Shown piece by piece: positions 8,741 through 16,476 of a stretch of 42,685 nt of DNA. Where the stretch lies: the NCBI GenBank assembly GCA_902632575.1, contig CACPCY010000003.1:1-42685 (forward strand), read 5' to 3'. The stretch is from an uncultured Alphaproteobacteria bacterium. Its GTDB lineage: Bacteria > Pseudomonadota > Alphaproteobacteria > HIMB59. The position numbers and the translations under genes were made by a program. Position 1 is the stretch's first letter. Every line of letters begins with the position of its first letter. The notes below the pieces were generated by a model. The model was given only the letters and a program-made list of their open reading frames with translations, was not told where the DNA came from and made no database searches.

Positions 8741-9820
8741 ATGGCTGAGGATTTTTATGACACTCTTGGTATATCCCGTGAAGCTAGTGACTCTGAAATA
8801 AAAAGTGCTTACCGAAAATTAGCAATGAAATATCATCCTGATCGAAACCAGGGTGATTCTGCTGCTGAACAAAAATTTAAGGATGTGAGTCAAGCATATG
8901 AAATTTTAAAAGATCCAAAAAAAAGACAAACTTATGATCAATTTGGCCATGCTGCTTTTGAACAAGGCGGTGGTGGAGCCGGTGGATTTGGTCAACAAGG
9001 CTTTGGCGGTTTTTCAGATATTTTTGAAGATATTTTTGGTGCATTTGGTGAGGGCGGTCAGCGCGAAAGTAGAGGGGATGATTTGCGCTACGATGTTACT
9101 ATTGACCTAGAAGACGCTTTTACTGGAAAATCACTAGAAGTAACGATACCCAAAATGATTAATTGCCCTGAACAGCATAGTTATAAAAGTTGCTCTACTT
9201 GCCAAGGCTACGGAAAAGTTAGGACTCAGAGCGGGTTTTTTTCAATGGAGAGGACCTGCGGTAGATGTGGTGGAACTGGGCAAGAAATGAAGGGTCGATG
9301 CTCAAAATGCAGTAACACTGGACGAATTAAACAAAATAAAAAAATTAAAATCAAAATACCTGCTGGAGTTGAAACAGGTAACAGAATTAGAATGAGCGGA
9401 GAAGGAGAGGCTGGAGAAAGAGGTGGCTCCTATGGAGACCTTTACGTTTTTATAAATATAAATAACCACAAACTTTTCCAAAGAGAACGAGATAACATTA
9501 TTTGTGATGTTGCCATACCTTTTACTACAGCAACTCTGGGTGGAAATATTGAAGTCCCTACAATTGAAAAAAAAATGGTTAATGTTTCTATACCAAAGGG
9601 AATGCAGTCAGGTCATAAACTTAGAATCAAAGGTAAGGGAATGAGTATTCTGAGAACAAACACAAGAGGGGATATGATTGTTAAAGTACATGCTGAAACA
9701 CCAGTAAACTTATCTTCAGATCAAGAGAAACTTTTAAATCAATTTAATGAAACCCTTACTAAGAAAAATTCTAAAATGACGGAAGGGTTTTTTGATAAAG
9801 TAAAAAAAATGTTTAATTAA
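8741..9820 (+). CDS. dnaJ: DnaJ, Hsp40 co-chaperone with an altered first zinc motif
   Basis: DnaJ delivers substrates to DnaK and stimulates its ATPase. The 359-residue protein has a J domain with His32-Pro33-Asp34, a Gly/Phe-rich stretch (about 75-107), a zinc region (about 140-195) and the C-terminal substrate domains. Canonical DnaJ carries four CxxCxGxG motifs (eight cysteines). Here motifs II-IV are recognisable (Cys151/154, 173/176, 187/190), but motif I is shortened and has only Cys142, with His146 nearby (CPEQH). It follows dnaK by 23 bases, and its stop overlaps the ogt start (TAATG). Confidence 0.96.
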   Translation: MAEDFYDTLGISREASDSEIKSAYRKLAMKYHPDRNQGDSAAEQKFKDVSQAYEILKDPKKRQTYDQFGHAAFEQGGGGAGGFGQQGFGGFSDIFEDIFGAFGEGGQRESRGDDLRYDVTIDLEDAFTGKSLEVTIPKMINCPEQHSYKSCSTCQGYGKVRTQSGFFSMERTCGRCGGTGQEMKGRCSKCSNTGRIKQNKKIKIKIPAGVETGNRIRMSGEGEAGERGGSYGDLYVFININNHKLFQRERDNIICDVAIPFTTATLGGNIEVPTIEKKMVNVSIPKGMQSGHKLRIKGKGMSILRTNTRGDMIVKVHAETPVNLSSDQEKLLNQFNETLTKKNSKMTEGFFDKVKKMFN

Positions 9821-10335
9821 TGAATTATTGTTTTGATTTTATCGAAACACCAATAATTAAACTTTTTGTTCTAGATAGTTCAGAGGGAGTTCACTTTCTT
9901 ATAAAAGATAATGATAAAAGAATTAAAAACATACTTAATTTATATAATCCAACTAAAGGTTTAAAATTAAAAAAAGCAAAAATATTAATAAACAATTTAT
10001 TGAAAGGTAAAATTTCTAAACAAAAAAATATAAAAATAAAGTTCCTCGATGGAACCCCATTACAAAAAAAAGTTTGGACAGAAATTAATAAAATTCCTTA
10101 TGGTCACACAATTTCCTACAGCGAACTTGCTAAAAAAATAAAGAGACCAGATGCAGTAAGAGCTATAGCTTCAGCGGCTGGAAAAAATCCTGTTGGGTTA
10201 TTGGTACCCTGTCACAGAGTAGTAAAAAAAAATGGAGATCTTGGTGGATATATGTGGGGCGAAAAATTTAAGAGAAAAATACTAGATATAGAGGGTAAAG
10301 GAACGGCTGACTCGACATATAGAGGAGGAAAGTGA
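9820..10335 (+). CDS. ogt: Methylated-DNA--[protein]-cysteine S-methyltransferase (Ogt/MGMT family)
   Basis: This suicide repair protein takes alkyl groups from O6 of guanine onto its own cysteine. The active site PCHRV (Cys131), the DNA-binding helix GHTISYSELAKKI, the arginine-finger region RAIASAAGKNP and the tail LGGYMWGEKFKRKIL are all present. Length is 171 residues. The ATG overlaps the dnaJ stop by one base. The last dozen residues (GKGTADSTYRGGK) run past the usual family end and are encoded by sequence that also forms the candidate structured RNA on the other strand. Confidence 0.93.
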   Translation: MNYCFDFIETPIIKLFVLDSSEGVHFLIKDNDKRIKNILNLYNPTKGLKLKKAKILINNLLKGKISKQKNIKIKFLDGTPLQKKVWTEINKIPYGHTISYSELAKKIKRPDAVRAIASAAGKNPVGLLVPCHRVVKKNGDLGGYMWGEKFKRKILDIEGKGTADSTYRGGK

Positions 10336-10376
10336 GATACCGAATCAGCCCCCGCATGAATGCTAACTGAACACTA
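10290..10376 (-). ncRNA. Candidate small RNA with an anti-Shine-Dalgarno loop (copy 1)
   Basis: A 10-bp stem is formed by 10305-10314 with 10341-10350 and encloses 26 bases. Read on the minus strand the stem is unbroken, with one G-U pair. Read on the plus strand the same position is a C-A mismatch, which favours a minus-strand RNA. The loop contains CACUUUCCUCCUC (10334-10322), complementary to a GAGGAGGAA-type ribosome site, then UAU and AUGUC. A second small inverted pair, GCAT/ATGC, lies at 10354-10363. Boundaries are estimates. The region is clearly richer in G+C than its surroundings. No known RNA family is recognised. Confidence 0.4.
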
Positions 10377-10425
10377 ATAAATATTTTGATATAGTCAAAG
10401 TTGTTCAAGTATTAAATATCCAAAA

Positions 10426-11697
10426 ATGAACTTAAAATCGATTTTATCCTATAGTTTTCAATCATTTTACCTTGCTGGAAGTTTTTTATTATTATTTATT
10501 TTTTTGCCCACATTTTACAATTTATCAATTGGCATCTCTTTAAGTGTTATCGGTTTAGTAATACTAATATCTAGATTTTTTGATGTCTTTTCTGATTTTT
10601 TAATTGGTTACTTAACAGAAAAAAGAATTATTTCAGGTCGATCAAGAAAAAATCAAATTCTTTTAGGCATAGTAATATTTATTTTTTCCTTAATTGGTCT
10701 TTATGTTTTCCAGCCTTCAAATATTTATTATTTTATTTTTTTTTATAACTTAGCATTAATAAGTTACTCAATCGCAATCATTCCTTATGACTCTATAGTT
10801 ATAGATCAAAAAAAAATTTTAAAAAAAAGATTTCGTTTGGCAGCAGTAAAAGAAGTATTTGCAATATTGGGAGTTCTTGCCGCTCTAACTATTCCAACAG
10901 CTATCTCAAATTTAAATGGTGTTCAGCTATTAAACCCAGAAGTTATAAAAACAAGTGGTTTTATTTTTATTTTTCTTGCAATTATTGGGGGATTAATTTT
11001 TTATTTTTTCTATGATGATGAACTAAATTACAAGCCAAATGAAATTTCTTGGACTAAATTAAAAACTTTCATTAAAAAAAATAAAAAAATCTTACCTTTT
11101 TCTTACATTACATTTTTTAATTTACTTGCAAATAATTTTACTGCCAATTTATTTATTATATTTGTATCTGAATATTTGGGCCTTATTGATTATGCAGGCC
11201 ATTTATTAATTTTGTATTTTCTTATAACATTAATTTCCACACCAATTTGGTATTTTTTTGGAAAAAAATTTTCAAATATGTTTTTATTACAGATTGGAAC
11301 TAGTTTAACTATTTTTGGCTTTTTATTTGTTATTTTCACTAGTAGTGACTATTGGCAAATATATATATTTGTCATTCTTATCACAGGAATTGGAATTGGA
11401 ATCGATCTTATAATACCCCAGATTGAGTTAGCTGATATATTAGATGTAAATAATGAAAATCGTTTATCACAGTTTTTTACCTCATTTTTCTCAATCATAA
11501 AAAAAGCTGCTATAGGAATTGCTGCTGGTATAGCACTAACGGGATATGGTTACTTACAATCAATAAATTTTACAATTCATCCAAATATTCCAAATATTAT
11601 GATATTTTATTTTTTTATTCCGCTTACCATTAAATTGTTCGTATTAATCTTAGTAATGAGATATAGAAGTAAATTCAATGTCTCAATTAGAGATTAA
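10426..11697 (+). CDS. MFS transporter, GPH (sugar:cation symporter)-like
   Basis: This inner-membrane transporter of 423 residues has about 12 hydrophobic segments. The loop after the second segment, ISRFFDVFSDFLIGYLTEK, corresponds to the DxxxDPxxGxxxD motif of the MFS_2/GPH group, and IPYDSI in the fifth region resembles the matching conserved stretch. Substrate cannot be told. The 5' gap to ogt is 90 bp and contains the candidate RNA. The 3' end overlaps the next transporter by 20 nt, suggesting co-translation. Confidence 0.75.
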   Translation: MNLKSILSYSFQSFYLAGSFLLLFIFLPTFYNLSIGISLSVIGLVILISRFFDVFSDFLIGYLTEKRIISGRSRKNQILLGIVIFIFSLIGLYVFQPSNIYYFIFFYNLALISYSIAIIPYDSIVIDQKKILKKRFRLAAVKEVFAILGVLAALTIPTAISNLNGVQLLNPEVIKTSGFIFIFLAIIGGLIFYFFYDDELNYKPNEISWTKLKTFIKKNKKILPFSYITFFNLLANNFTANLFIIFVSEYLGLIDYAGHLLILYFLITLISTPIWYFFGKKFSNMFLLQIGTSLTIFGFLFVIFTSSDYWQIYIFVILITGIGIGIDLIIPQIELADILDVNNENRLSQFFTSFFSIIKKAAIGIAAGIALTGYGYLQSINFTIHPNIPNIMIFYFFIPLTIKLFVLILVMRYRSKFNVSIRD

Positions 11698-12550
11698 AAA
11701 ACACGTAATTTACATACTAGGCACTGTTGCCTTTTTCTTATTTTCAATTGCAGACACTATTATAAAGTTAATTGGAAATTTATATAAAGACACAGTTATA
11801 TTTTCCATAGCAAGTTTCTCCGCAATTATCCCAGTAATCTTTTATTTATTGTACAGAAAAAGTTTAGAAGAAATAAAAACAAGCAATTATAAACTTCATT
11901 TTATAAGAGGTATCTTAATGACTTTGACCTATTATTTTGTTGTAAAAGGTATCATTTTATTACCTTTATCTATTGCTTATCCAATAATTTTGTCAGCTCC
12001 CGTGTTACTCTCAATTATGGGAATAGTAGTTTTAAAGGAATCGATTTACCTATCAAAAATAATTTCTTTAATACTAGCTATGATTGCTGTTTTTATGGTC
12101 TCAGGTTTTAGTTTAAACGCAGGTTTTAATGCTTTGGGAGTAATATTTCTTATATTAGGAGTAATTTCATTGGCGTGTCTAGATTTTACAGTGCGAGTTT
12201 ATGGGAAATCTGAGAGAACTATGGCTTTGACTTTTTATAGCATGGGAATTACTGGCATAATTTTCACAGTATTTTCAATTAACCATTACAAAGATATCGC
12301 TTTGTACGATTTTTTAATAATGGTAGGCGCAGGGCTTATTGATGGTGTGGCCATGATGATCTTAATTTATTCTCTTAGAAGAATAGAAGCTTCATTTTTT
12401 AGCATCACACATTATTCACAGATCATTTTTGGAATAGTAATTAGCATTGCTGTCTTCAATCACTACCCCTCAGTTATAGAATTATGCGGTGCTATTTTAA
12501 TAATAATTTCTGGATATCTTGTTTATTCTAAATTAAAAAAGCTAAATTGA
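11678..12550 (+). CDS. EamA-family (DMT superfamily) metabolite exporter
   Basis: This membrane protein of 290 residues has about ten hydrophobic helices arranged as two five-helix repeats. The first half ends near APVLLSIMGIVVLKESIY and the second near FNHYPSVIELCGAILIIISGYL, the usual closing pattern of EamA repeats. Such proteins commonly export small metabolites; the substrate is unknown. It starts inside the end of the MFS gene (20-nt overlap), and its last 9 nt overlap the convergent DUF4864 gene. Confidence 0.8.
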   Translation: MSQLEIKKHVIYILGTVAFFLFSIADTIIKLIGNLYKDTVIFSIASFSAIIPVIFYLLYRKSLEEIKTSNYKLHFIRGILMTLTYYFVVKGIILLPLSIAYPIILSAPVLLSIMGIVVLKESIYLSKIISLILAMIAVFMVSGFSLNAGFNALGVIFLILGVISLACLDFTVRVYGKSERTMALTFYSMGITGIIFTVFSINHYKDIALYDFLIMVGAGLIDGVAMMILIYSLRRIEASFFSITHYSQIIFGIVISIAVFNHYPSVIELCGAILIIISGYLVYSKLKKLN

Positions 12551-12967
12551 TTGCTTTTCCATTGGGTAAATAGAGCAACCCGAAATTTTCCACTCTCCCT
12601 TGTCTTTAATGAGTGAGTACATTGCTAAATAAGAAACATTATCTTGCGAGACGATTTGTAGTTGATGATATATTGCTCCTTCAAAAAATTTTGATTCCAT
12701 AAAATAGTAATTTTTAGGGTTATAAACAGGCTCATAATAGTTTTTTACCATACTCATAAAATCTTGAGGATTATTGAACCTCATTTTGATGTAAGGTGAG
12801 GCATGAAAGAAAGCCCCTTCAGCATCTTTGTTAATGAAGGCCTTTAGTTGACTTTCAATCACTGCTTGTGTTTCACTAAAATCAATTTTATCAATAGTTT
12901 CTGCAATCGATATAGTGTTAAAAAGTAAAAGGCATAAACTAGTGTAAATTAATTTTTTAAACTGCAT
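12542..12967 (-). CDS. DUF4864 family secreted protein
   Basis: A 141-residue protein with a cleavable signal peptide (MQFKKLIYTSLCLLLFNTISIAE, cut near residue 22). The mature part reads IESQLKAFINKDAEGAFFHASPYIK and FMSMVKNYYEPVYNPKNY, the pattern I associate with DUF4864, an NTF2-like family frequent in alphaproteobacteria. Function is unknown. It is divergent from the TPR gene across 30 bp and converges with the EamA gene. Confidence 0.75.
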   Translation of the reverse strand: MQFKKLIYTSLCLLLFNTISIAETIDKIDFSETQAVIESQLKAFINKDAEGAFFHASPYIKMRFNNPQDFMSMVKNYYEPVYNPKNYYFMESKFFEGAIYHQLQIVSQDNVSYLAMYSLIKDKGEWKISGCSIYPMEKQSI

Positions 12968-12997
12968 AATATATATATGCGTAATTAAACAATATAG

Positions 12998-13540
12998 ATG
13001 AAAGTTATTCTAATTATATTTGCCTTGTTTTTGAACATATCCTATAGTTACGCAGATCAAAATAGCCCAAAACTTGATGAATTATTCAGTCAGCTCTCCG
13101 AGGTAAAGGACTCAAAAGAACAAAGTCTAATTATATCAAAAATATGGAGAGAATGGATGAAAATTGAAAATCCAGATGTAAAAATAGTAATGGATAATAT
13201 TTCTGATTTTTTTAAATCTAAAAACTACCAATCTGCGATATCAGCTTTAACTCTTGCTATTGAGTTAGAGCCAAATTACGCGGAGGCATACAACAAAAGG
13301 GCAACTTTTTATTTTATGATGGGAGACTATGAAAACTCTATGAGAGATATTGAAGCTACATTGTATCTTGAACCAAGACATTTTGGTGCATTAGATGGTT
13401 TGAGTAGAATTCTTATAAGCTACAAAAATTATGATGGAGCACTTAAGGTTTATCAAGAAATGAAAAAGTTAATGCCAAATGATTTGTCTGTTGATATGAA
13501 AATTGAAAATCTAAATCAAATGGTGTCAAAGGAAACTTAA
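12998..13540 (+). CDS. TPR-repeat periplasmic protein
   Basis: A 180-residue secreted protein with signal peptide MKVILIIFALFLNISYSYA and cleavage near residue 19. From about residue 65 there are three tetratricopeptide-like repeats, including AISALTLAIELEPNYAEAYN, a second unit with YENSMRDIEATLYLEPRH, and YDGALKVYQEMKKLMPND. TPRs mediate protein contacts; no partner is evident. Proteins of this layout are common singletons in alphaproteobacteria. Confidence 0.82.
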   Translation: MKVILIIFALFLNISYSYADQNSPKLDELFSQLSEVKDSKEQSLIISKIWREWMKIENPDVKIVMDNISDFFKSKNYQSAISALTLAIELEPNYAEAYNKRATFYFMMGDYENSMRDIEATLYLEPRHFGALDGLSRILISYKNYDGALKVYQEMKKLMPNDLSVDMKIENLNQMVSKET

Positions 13541-13589
13541 ATTAATCAATTAGTTAAGAAAATAGATTAACGAAATAATGAAATTTATT

Positions 13590-13664
13590 GCCCCTTGCCA
13601 CCTTCCTCCTCGACAATGTCTCAACCCAAGCGGCTAGGGGACGAGTATAATATTCGAATTTTGG
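13590..13664 (+). ncRNA. Candidate small RNA with an anti-Shine-Dalgarno loop (copy 2)
   Basis: CCCCTTGCC (13591-13599) pairs with GGCTAGGGG (13632-13640) in a 9-bp stem with one internal U-U mismatch. The loop holds CACCUUCCUCCUC (13599-13611), then GACA and AUGUC. This loop matches the loop of the other candidate (10322-10334, minus strand) at 12 of 13 positions, and both are followed after 3-4 bases by AUGUC. A terminator-like hairpin follows at once. It lies in a 224-bp intergenic gap and is much more GC-rich than the flanks. Strand is inferred from the terminator and the loop sequence. Confidence 0.45.
13642..13664 (+). terminator. Weak intrinsic terminator-like hairpin after the candidate small RNA
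   Basis: CGAGTA (13642-13647) pairs with TATTCG (13651-13656) around the loop TAA, with one G-U pair, and is followed by AATTTT. The stem is AT-rich and the T-run short, so termination would be inefficient. Its position directly after the GC-rich hairpin is what makes it notable. Confidence 0.35.
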
Positions 13665-13764
13665 TTGATATGAAACAGATTTCTTATAATTTAAAAAGCC
13701 TATCAAATAAGAAAAAATATCGTTATAGATGTTATTTAAAAATTAATTAGTTATAAATTGAGCT

Positions 13765-14904
13765 GTGAAAAAAAAATTTAACACAAAAGTAATTCATTCT
13801 GGGCATGGCCCAGATAAAGAAACGGGAGCCGTTATGCCACCAATACATCTTTCATCAACCTTCAAACAAATGGAACCCGGAAATTTTGAGTATGAATATG
13901 CTAGAACCAAAAATCCTTCTAGAGATGTATTAGAAAAATTACTTGCACAAATTGAGTCTGGAGATAAAGCTTTTGCATTTGCATCTGGCATGTCAGCAAT
14001 TAATACAGTTTGTGACCTATTTGGCACAAACTACCATATAGTTTGTTCTGATGATGTATATGGGGGTACTCGTAGGTTATTCGATAAAGTTAAATCAAAC
14101 ATTGACGTAACTTACATCGACTTTGATAAAAATATAAACTGGAATGATGAAATAAAAGAAAACACAAAATTTATATGGATTGAAACACCTTCAAATCCTT
14201 TAATGAAAATTATTGATATTAAAAACACTGTTAATATTGCAAGTGAGTTTAAATTACCTGTGATTTGTGACAACACATTTGCCTCTCCATATAATCAGAG
14301 ACCACTTGAATTAGGTGCAGATATGGTAGTGAGTTCTTCAACAAAATATTTAGGAGGCCACTCAGATATTGTTGGCGGGTCTATTGTTATTAAAGAAAAT
14401 AAGGAATACGCTGAAAAAATTTCTTTTATTCAAAATGCAGTTGGGGCTGTCCCCTCTCCCTTTGATTGTTATTTATTAACAAGAAGTATTAAAACACTCT
14501 CTGTAAGAATGAAGCAACATAATGAAAATGCTATTTCTGTGTCTAATTATTTATCCAATCATCCTAAGATAGAAAAAGTTTTTTTTCCAGGTACTGATAA
14601 AAGGCACAAGGAAATTGCAGAAAAACAAATGGATGGTTTTGGTGGAATGATGTCTTTTGTAATTGACTCAGATATTAATGAGGTAAAAACTTTTCTAAAA
14701 AATTTAAATTTATTTACACTCGCGGAAAGCTTAGGAGGAGTCGAAAGTTTGATCGAGCATCCAGCCATCATGACCCATGCTTCTATAGATCCATCAATTA
14801 GAGATAAATTAGGCATATCAGAAACATTACTAAGAATATCTGTGGGTATTGAAGATGTAGATGATTTGATCTCAGATTTAGACCAAGCCCTATCAAAGAT
14901 TTAA
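13765..14904 (+). CDS. PLP-dependent trans-sulfuration enzyme (cystathionine gamma-lyase/synthase type)
   Basis: A Cys/Met metabolism PLP enzyme of 379 residues. The PLP lysine is Lys194 in SSSTKYLGGHSD; YARTKNPSRDVLE, FASGMSAIN and SLGGVESLIEHPAIMTH are family signatures. The last motif is shared by cystathionine gamma-lyase and gamma-synthase, so I cannot separate these two by eye. The pairing with a cysteine synthase/CBS-like gene one base downstream favours a lyase in reverse trans-sulfuration. The start is GTG. The 224-bp region in front contains a candidate small RNA rather than a recognisable SAM riboswitch. Confidence 0.88.
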   Translation: MKKKFNTKVIHSGHGPDKETGAVMPPIHLSSTFKQMEPGNFEYEYARTKNPSRDVLEKLLAQIESGDKAFAFASGMSAINTVCDLFGTNYHIVCSDDVYGGTRRLFDKVKSNIDVTYIDFDKNINWNDEIKENTKFIWIETPSNPLMKIIDIKNTVNIASEFKLPVICDNTFASPYNQRPLELGADMVVSSSTKYLGGHSDIVGGSIVIKENKEYAEKISFIQNAVGAVPSPFDCYLLTRSIKTLSVRMKQHNENAISVSNYLSNHPKIEKVFFPGTDKRHKEIAEKQMDGFGGMMSFVIDSDINEVKTFLKNLNLFTLAESLGGVESLIEHPAIMTHASIDPSIRDKLGISETLLRISVGIEDVDDLISDLDQALSKI

Positions 14905-14905
14905 A

Positions 14906-15898
14906 ATGAGAGACATAGTTGATTTTATTGGCAATACGCCACTTATTAAACTCAAATATCCATCTGAAATTACGGGTTGTAATATTTATGGTAAAGCAGA
15001 ATTTATGAATCCAGCTGGTTCTATCAAAGATAGAACGGCATTGGGTATAATCCTTGACGCTGAAGAGAATAATTTAATTGAACCAGGCGGCACTGTCGTT
15101 GAAGGTACCTTTGGAAACACAGGTATTGCTTTAACAATGATTAACAATGTTAGAGGATACAAAACTATAATTGTAATGCCTGACGGTGCATCGGAGGAGA
15201 AGCAAAGCATTTTAAGGAATATGGGGGCAAAGCTTAAAGTTGTGCCAACTAAACCTTATTCTGATCCAGGTAATTATCAGCATGTATCAAAGAGGTTAGT
15301 TGAAGATCTACAATCAAAAGGAGAGACTTCAGTTATGTGGGCAAACCAATTCGACAATACAGCAAATTACAAATTTCACGCAAAAACCACAGCTAAAGAA
15401 ATATTCAATCAGCTAGAAGGAAAAGTAGATGGTTTTACTTGTGCAATTGGGTCGGGTGGAACATTAGCAGGTACATCTGTTGGACTCAAAGAATTAAATT
15501 CAAATATAAAAATAGCGTGCACAGATCCACAAGGTGCTCAAATGTATAATTATTTTAAATATTCTAAATTGGAAGTTAAAGGCGATCCATCAGAAACGGA
15601 GGGAATAGGACAGTATAGAGTGACAAAAAATGTTGAACCTTCACTTATTGATTTCTCATACCATATTACTGATTATGAAGCGTTTGAGCTTTTATTTAAA
15701 ATGGTCAAATCAGAAGGCTTATTTCTTGGCTCTAGTTCTGGAGTAAACGTAGCAGGGGCTATCGAAATGGCCAAAGAAATGGGACCAGGTAAAAACATTG
15801 TTACAATTCTTTGTGATGATGCTAACAAGTATTTCAGTAAGCTATATAACAAAGATTATCTGATATCAAAAAAACTTCCCGTACCTGATTGGCTTTAA
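14906..15898 (+). CDS. Cysteine synthase / cystathionine beta-synthase-like PLP enzyme
   Basis: A fold-type II PLP enzyme of 330 residues. It opens with IVDFIGNTPLIKL. Lys41 in NPAGSIKDRTAL binds PLP, EGTFGNTGIAL is the substrate loop (the common form in this subgroup has Ala instead of Phe), and GSGGTLAG binds the phosphate. There are no heme or CBS regulatory domains. It may make cysteine from O-acetylserine or cystathionine from serine and homocysteine; sequence alone does not decide. The ATG lies one base after the preceding stop, so it forms an operon with the lyase gene. Confidence 0.87.
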   Translation: MRDIVDFIGNTPLIKLKYPSEITGCNIYGKAEFMNPAGSIKDRTALGIILDAEENNLIEPGGTVVEGTFGNTGIALTMINNVRGYKTIIVMPDGASEEKQSILRNMGAKLKVVPTKPYSDPGNYQHVSKRLVEDLQSKGETSVMWANQFDNTANYKFHAKTTAKEIFNQLEGKVDGFTCAIGSGGTLAGTSVGLKELNSNIKIACTDPQGAQMYNYFKYSKLEVKGDPSETEGIGQYRVTKNVEPSLIDFSYHITDYEAFELLFKMVKSEGLFLGSSSGVNVAGAIEMAKEMGPGKNIVTILCDDANKYFSKLYNKDYLISKKLPVPDWL

Positions 15899-15902
15899 AA
15901 TA

Positions 15903-16442
15903 TTAATTACTTTCAAAAGTCATTCTTTTTAAAGTTCTATCTTTTAATACAAAATGGTGCATAAGTGCGGCTCCTGAATGTATAAAAAATAAAACTAATA
16001 AAACATTACTAGAATATTCATGGAAATTTTTGAACAAGTACCTTAAATCACTGTTGTGATCTAATAAATTTATCAATTCAAAATTTAAAAACATTACTGT
16101 GTCACCTTGTAAGTTTGTAAGGATGTATCCAGATATTGGTTGTAAAAAAAATATTGAGTAAAATAAAAAATAATTAGTTTTCGCAACATAAATTAATATT
16201 TTATTTTTTAAGATGGGCTTGGGCCTAATATTGATAAATTTCCAACTTAATCTAAAAATGGCTAGGACAAGAATTGAAAGGCCTAGCGTGTTGTGTATCA
16301 TCAATATCTCATAGTAATACTCGAAATTATTCTCTAAATTTTTGCCTAGTAAGTATGTTGCAATTATAAGAGCAGCCATAATCCAATGAAATAACTTGCT
16401 AATTAAACCGTAATTATCTGCGCTGTTTGCTAACTTCATCAT
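15903..16442 (-). CDS. Cytochrome b561-type membrane diheme protein
   Basis: This inner-membrane protein has four predicted helices and likely heme-ligand histidines in KLFHWIMA, MIHNTLG and FIHSGAALMHHF, the pattern of bacterial b561 (CybB-like) proteins, which pass electrons between quinone and periplasmic partners or act as superoxide:ubiquinone oxidoreductase. The frame can start at TTG 16448, but ATG at 16442 is more likely (179 residues). It diverges from tupA by about 35 bp and converges with the cysteine synthase-like gene with a 4-bp gap. Confidence 0.85.
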   Translation of the reverse strand: MMKLANSADNYGLISKLFHWIMAALIIATYLLGKNLENNFEYYYEILMIHNTLGLSILVLAIFRLSWKFINIRPKPILKNKILIYVAKTNYFLFYSIFFLQPISGYILTNLQGDTVMFLNFELINLLDHNSDLRYLFKNFHEYSSNVLLVLFFIHSGAALMHHFVLKDRTLKRMTFESN

Positions 16443-16476
16443 CTTCAATTATATATGTTAATATTGTTGATTATAG

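Noticed and set aside
10290..10380. Possible tmRNA piece: minus strand reads GGGGGCTGATTCGG, like the 5' end of tmRNA
   Set aside because: No proteolysis-tag reading frame, no T-arm or CCA end nearby, and the bases after it pair back as a simple hairpin. The resemblance stops after about ten bases.
13570..13760. SAM or other methionine-related riboswitch before the trans-sulfuration gene
   Set aside because: I find no recognisable SAM-I, SAM-II or SAM-V core. The loop similarity to the region near 10320, which precedes no sulfur gene, argues for a different RNA type.
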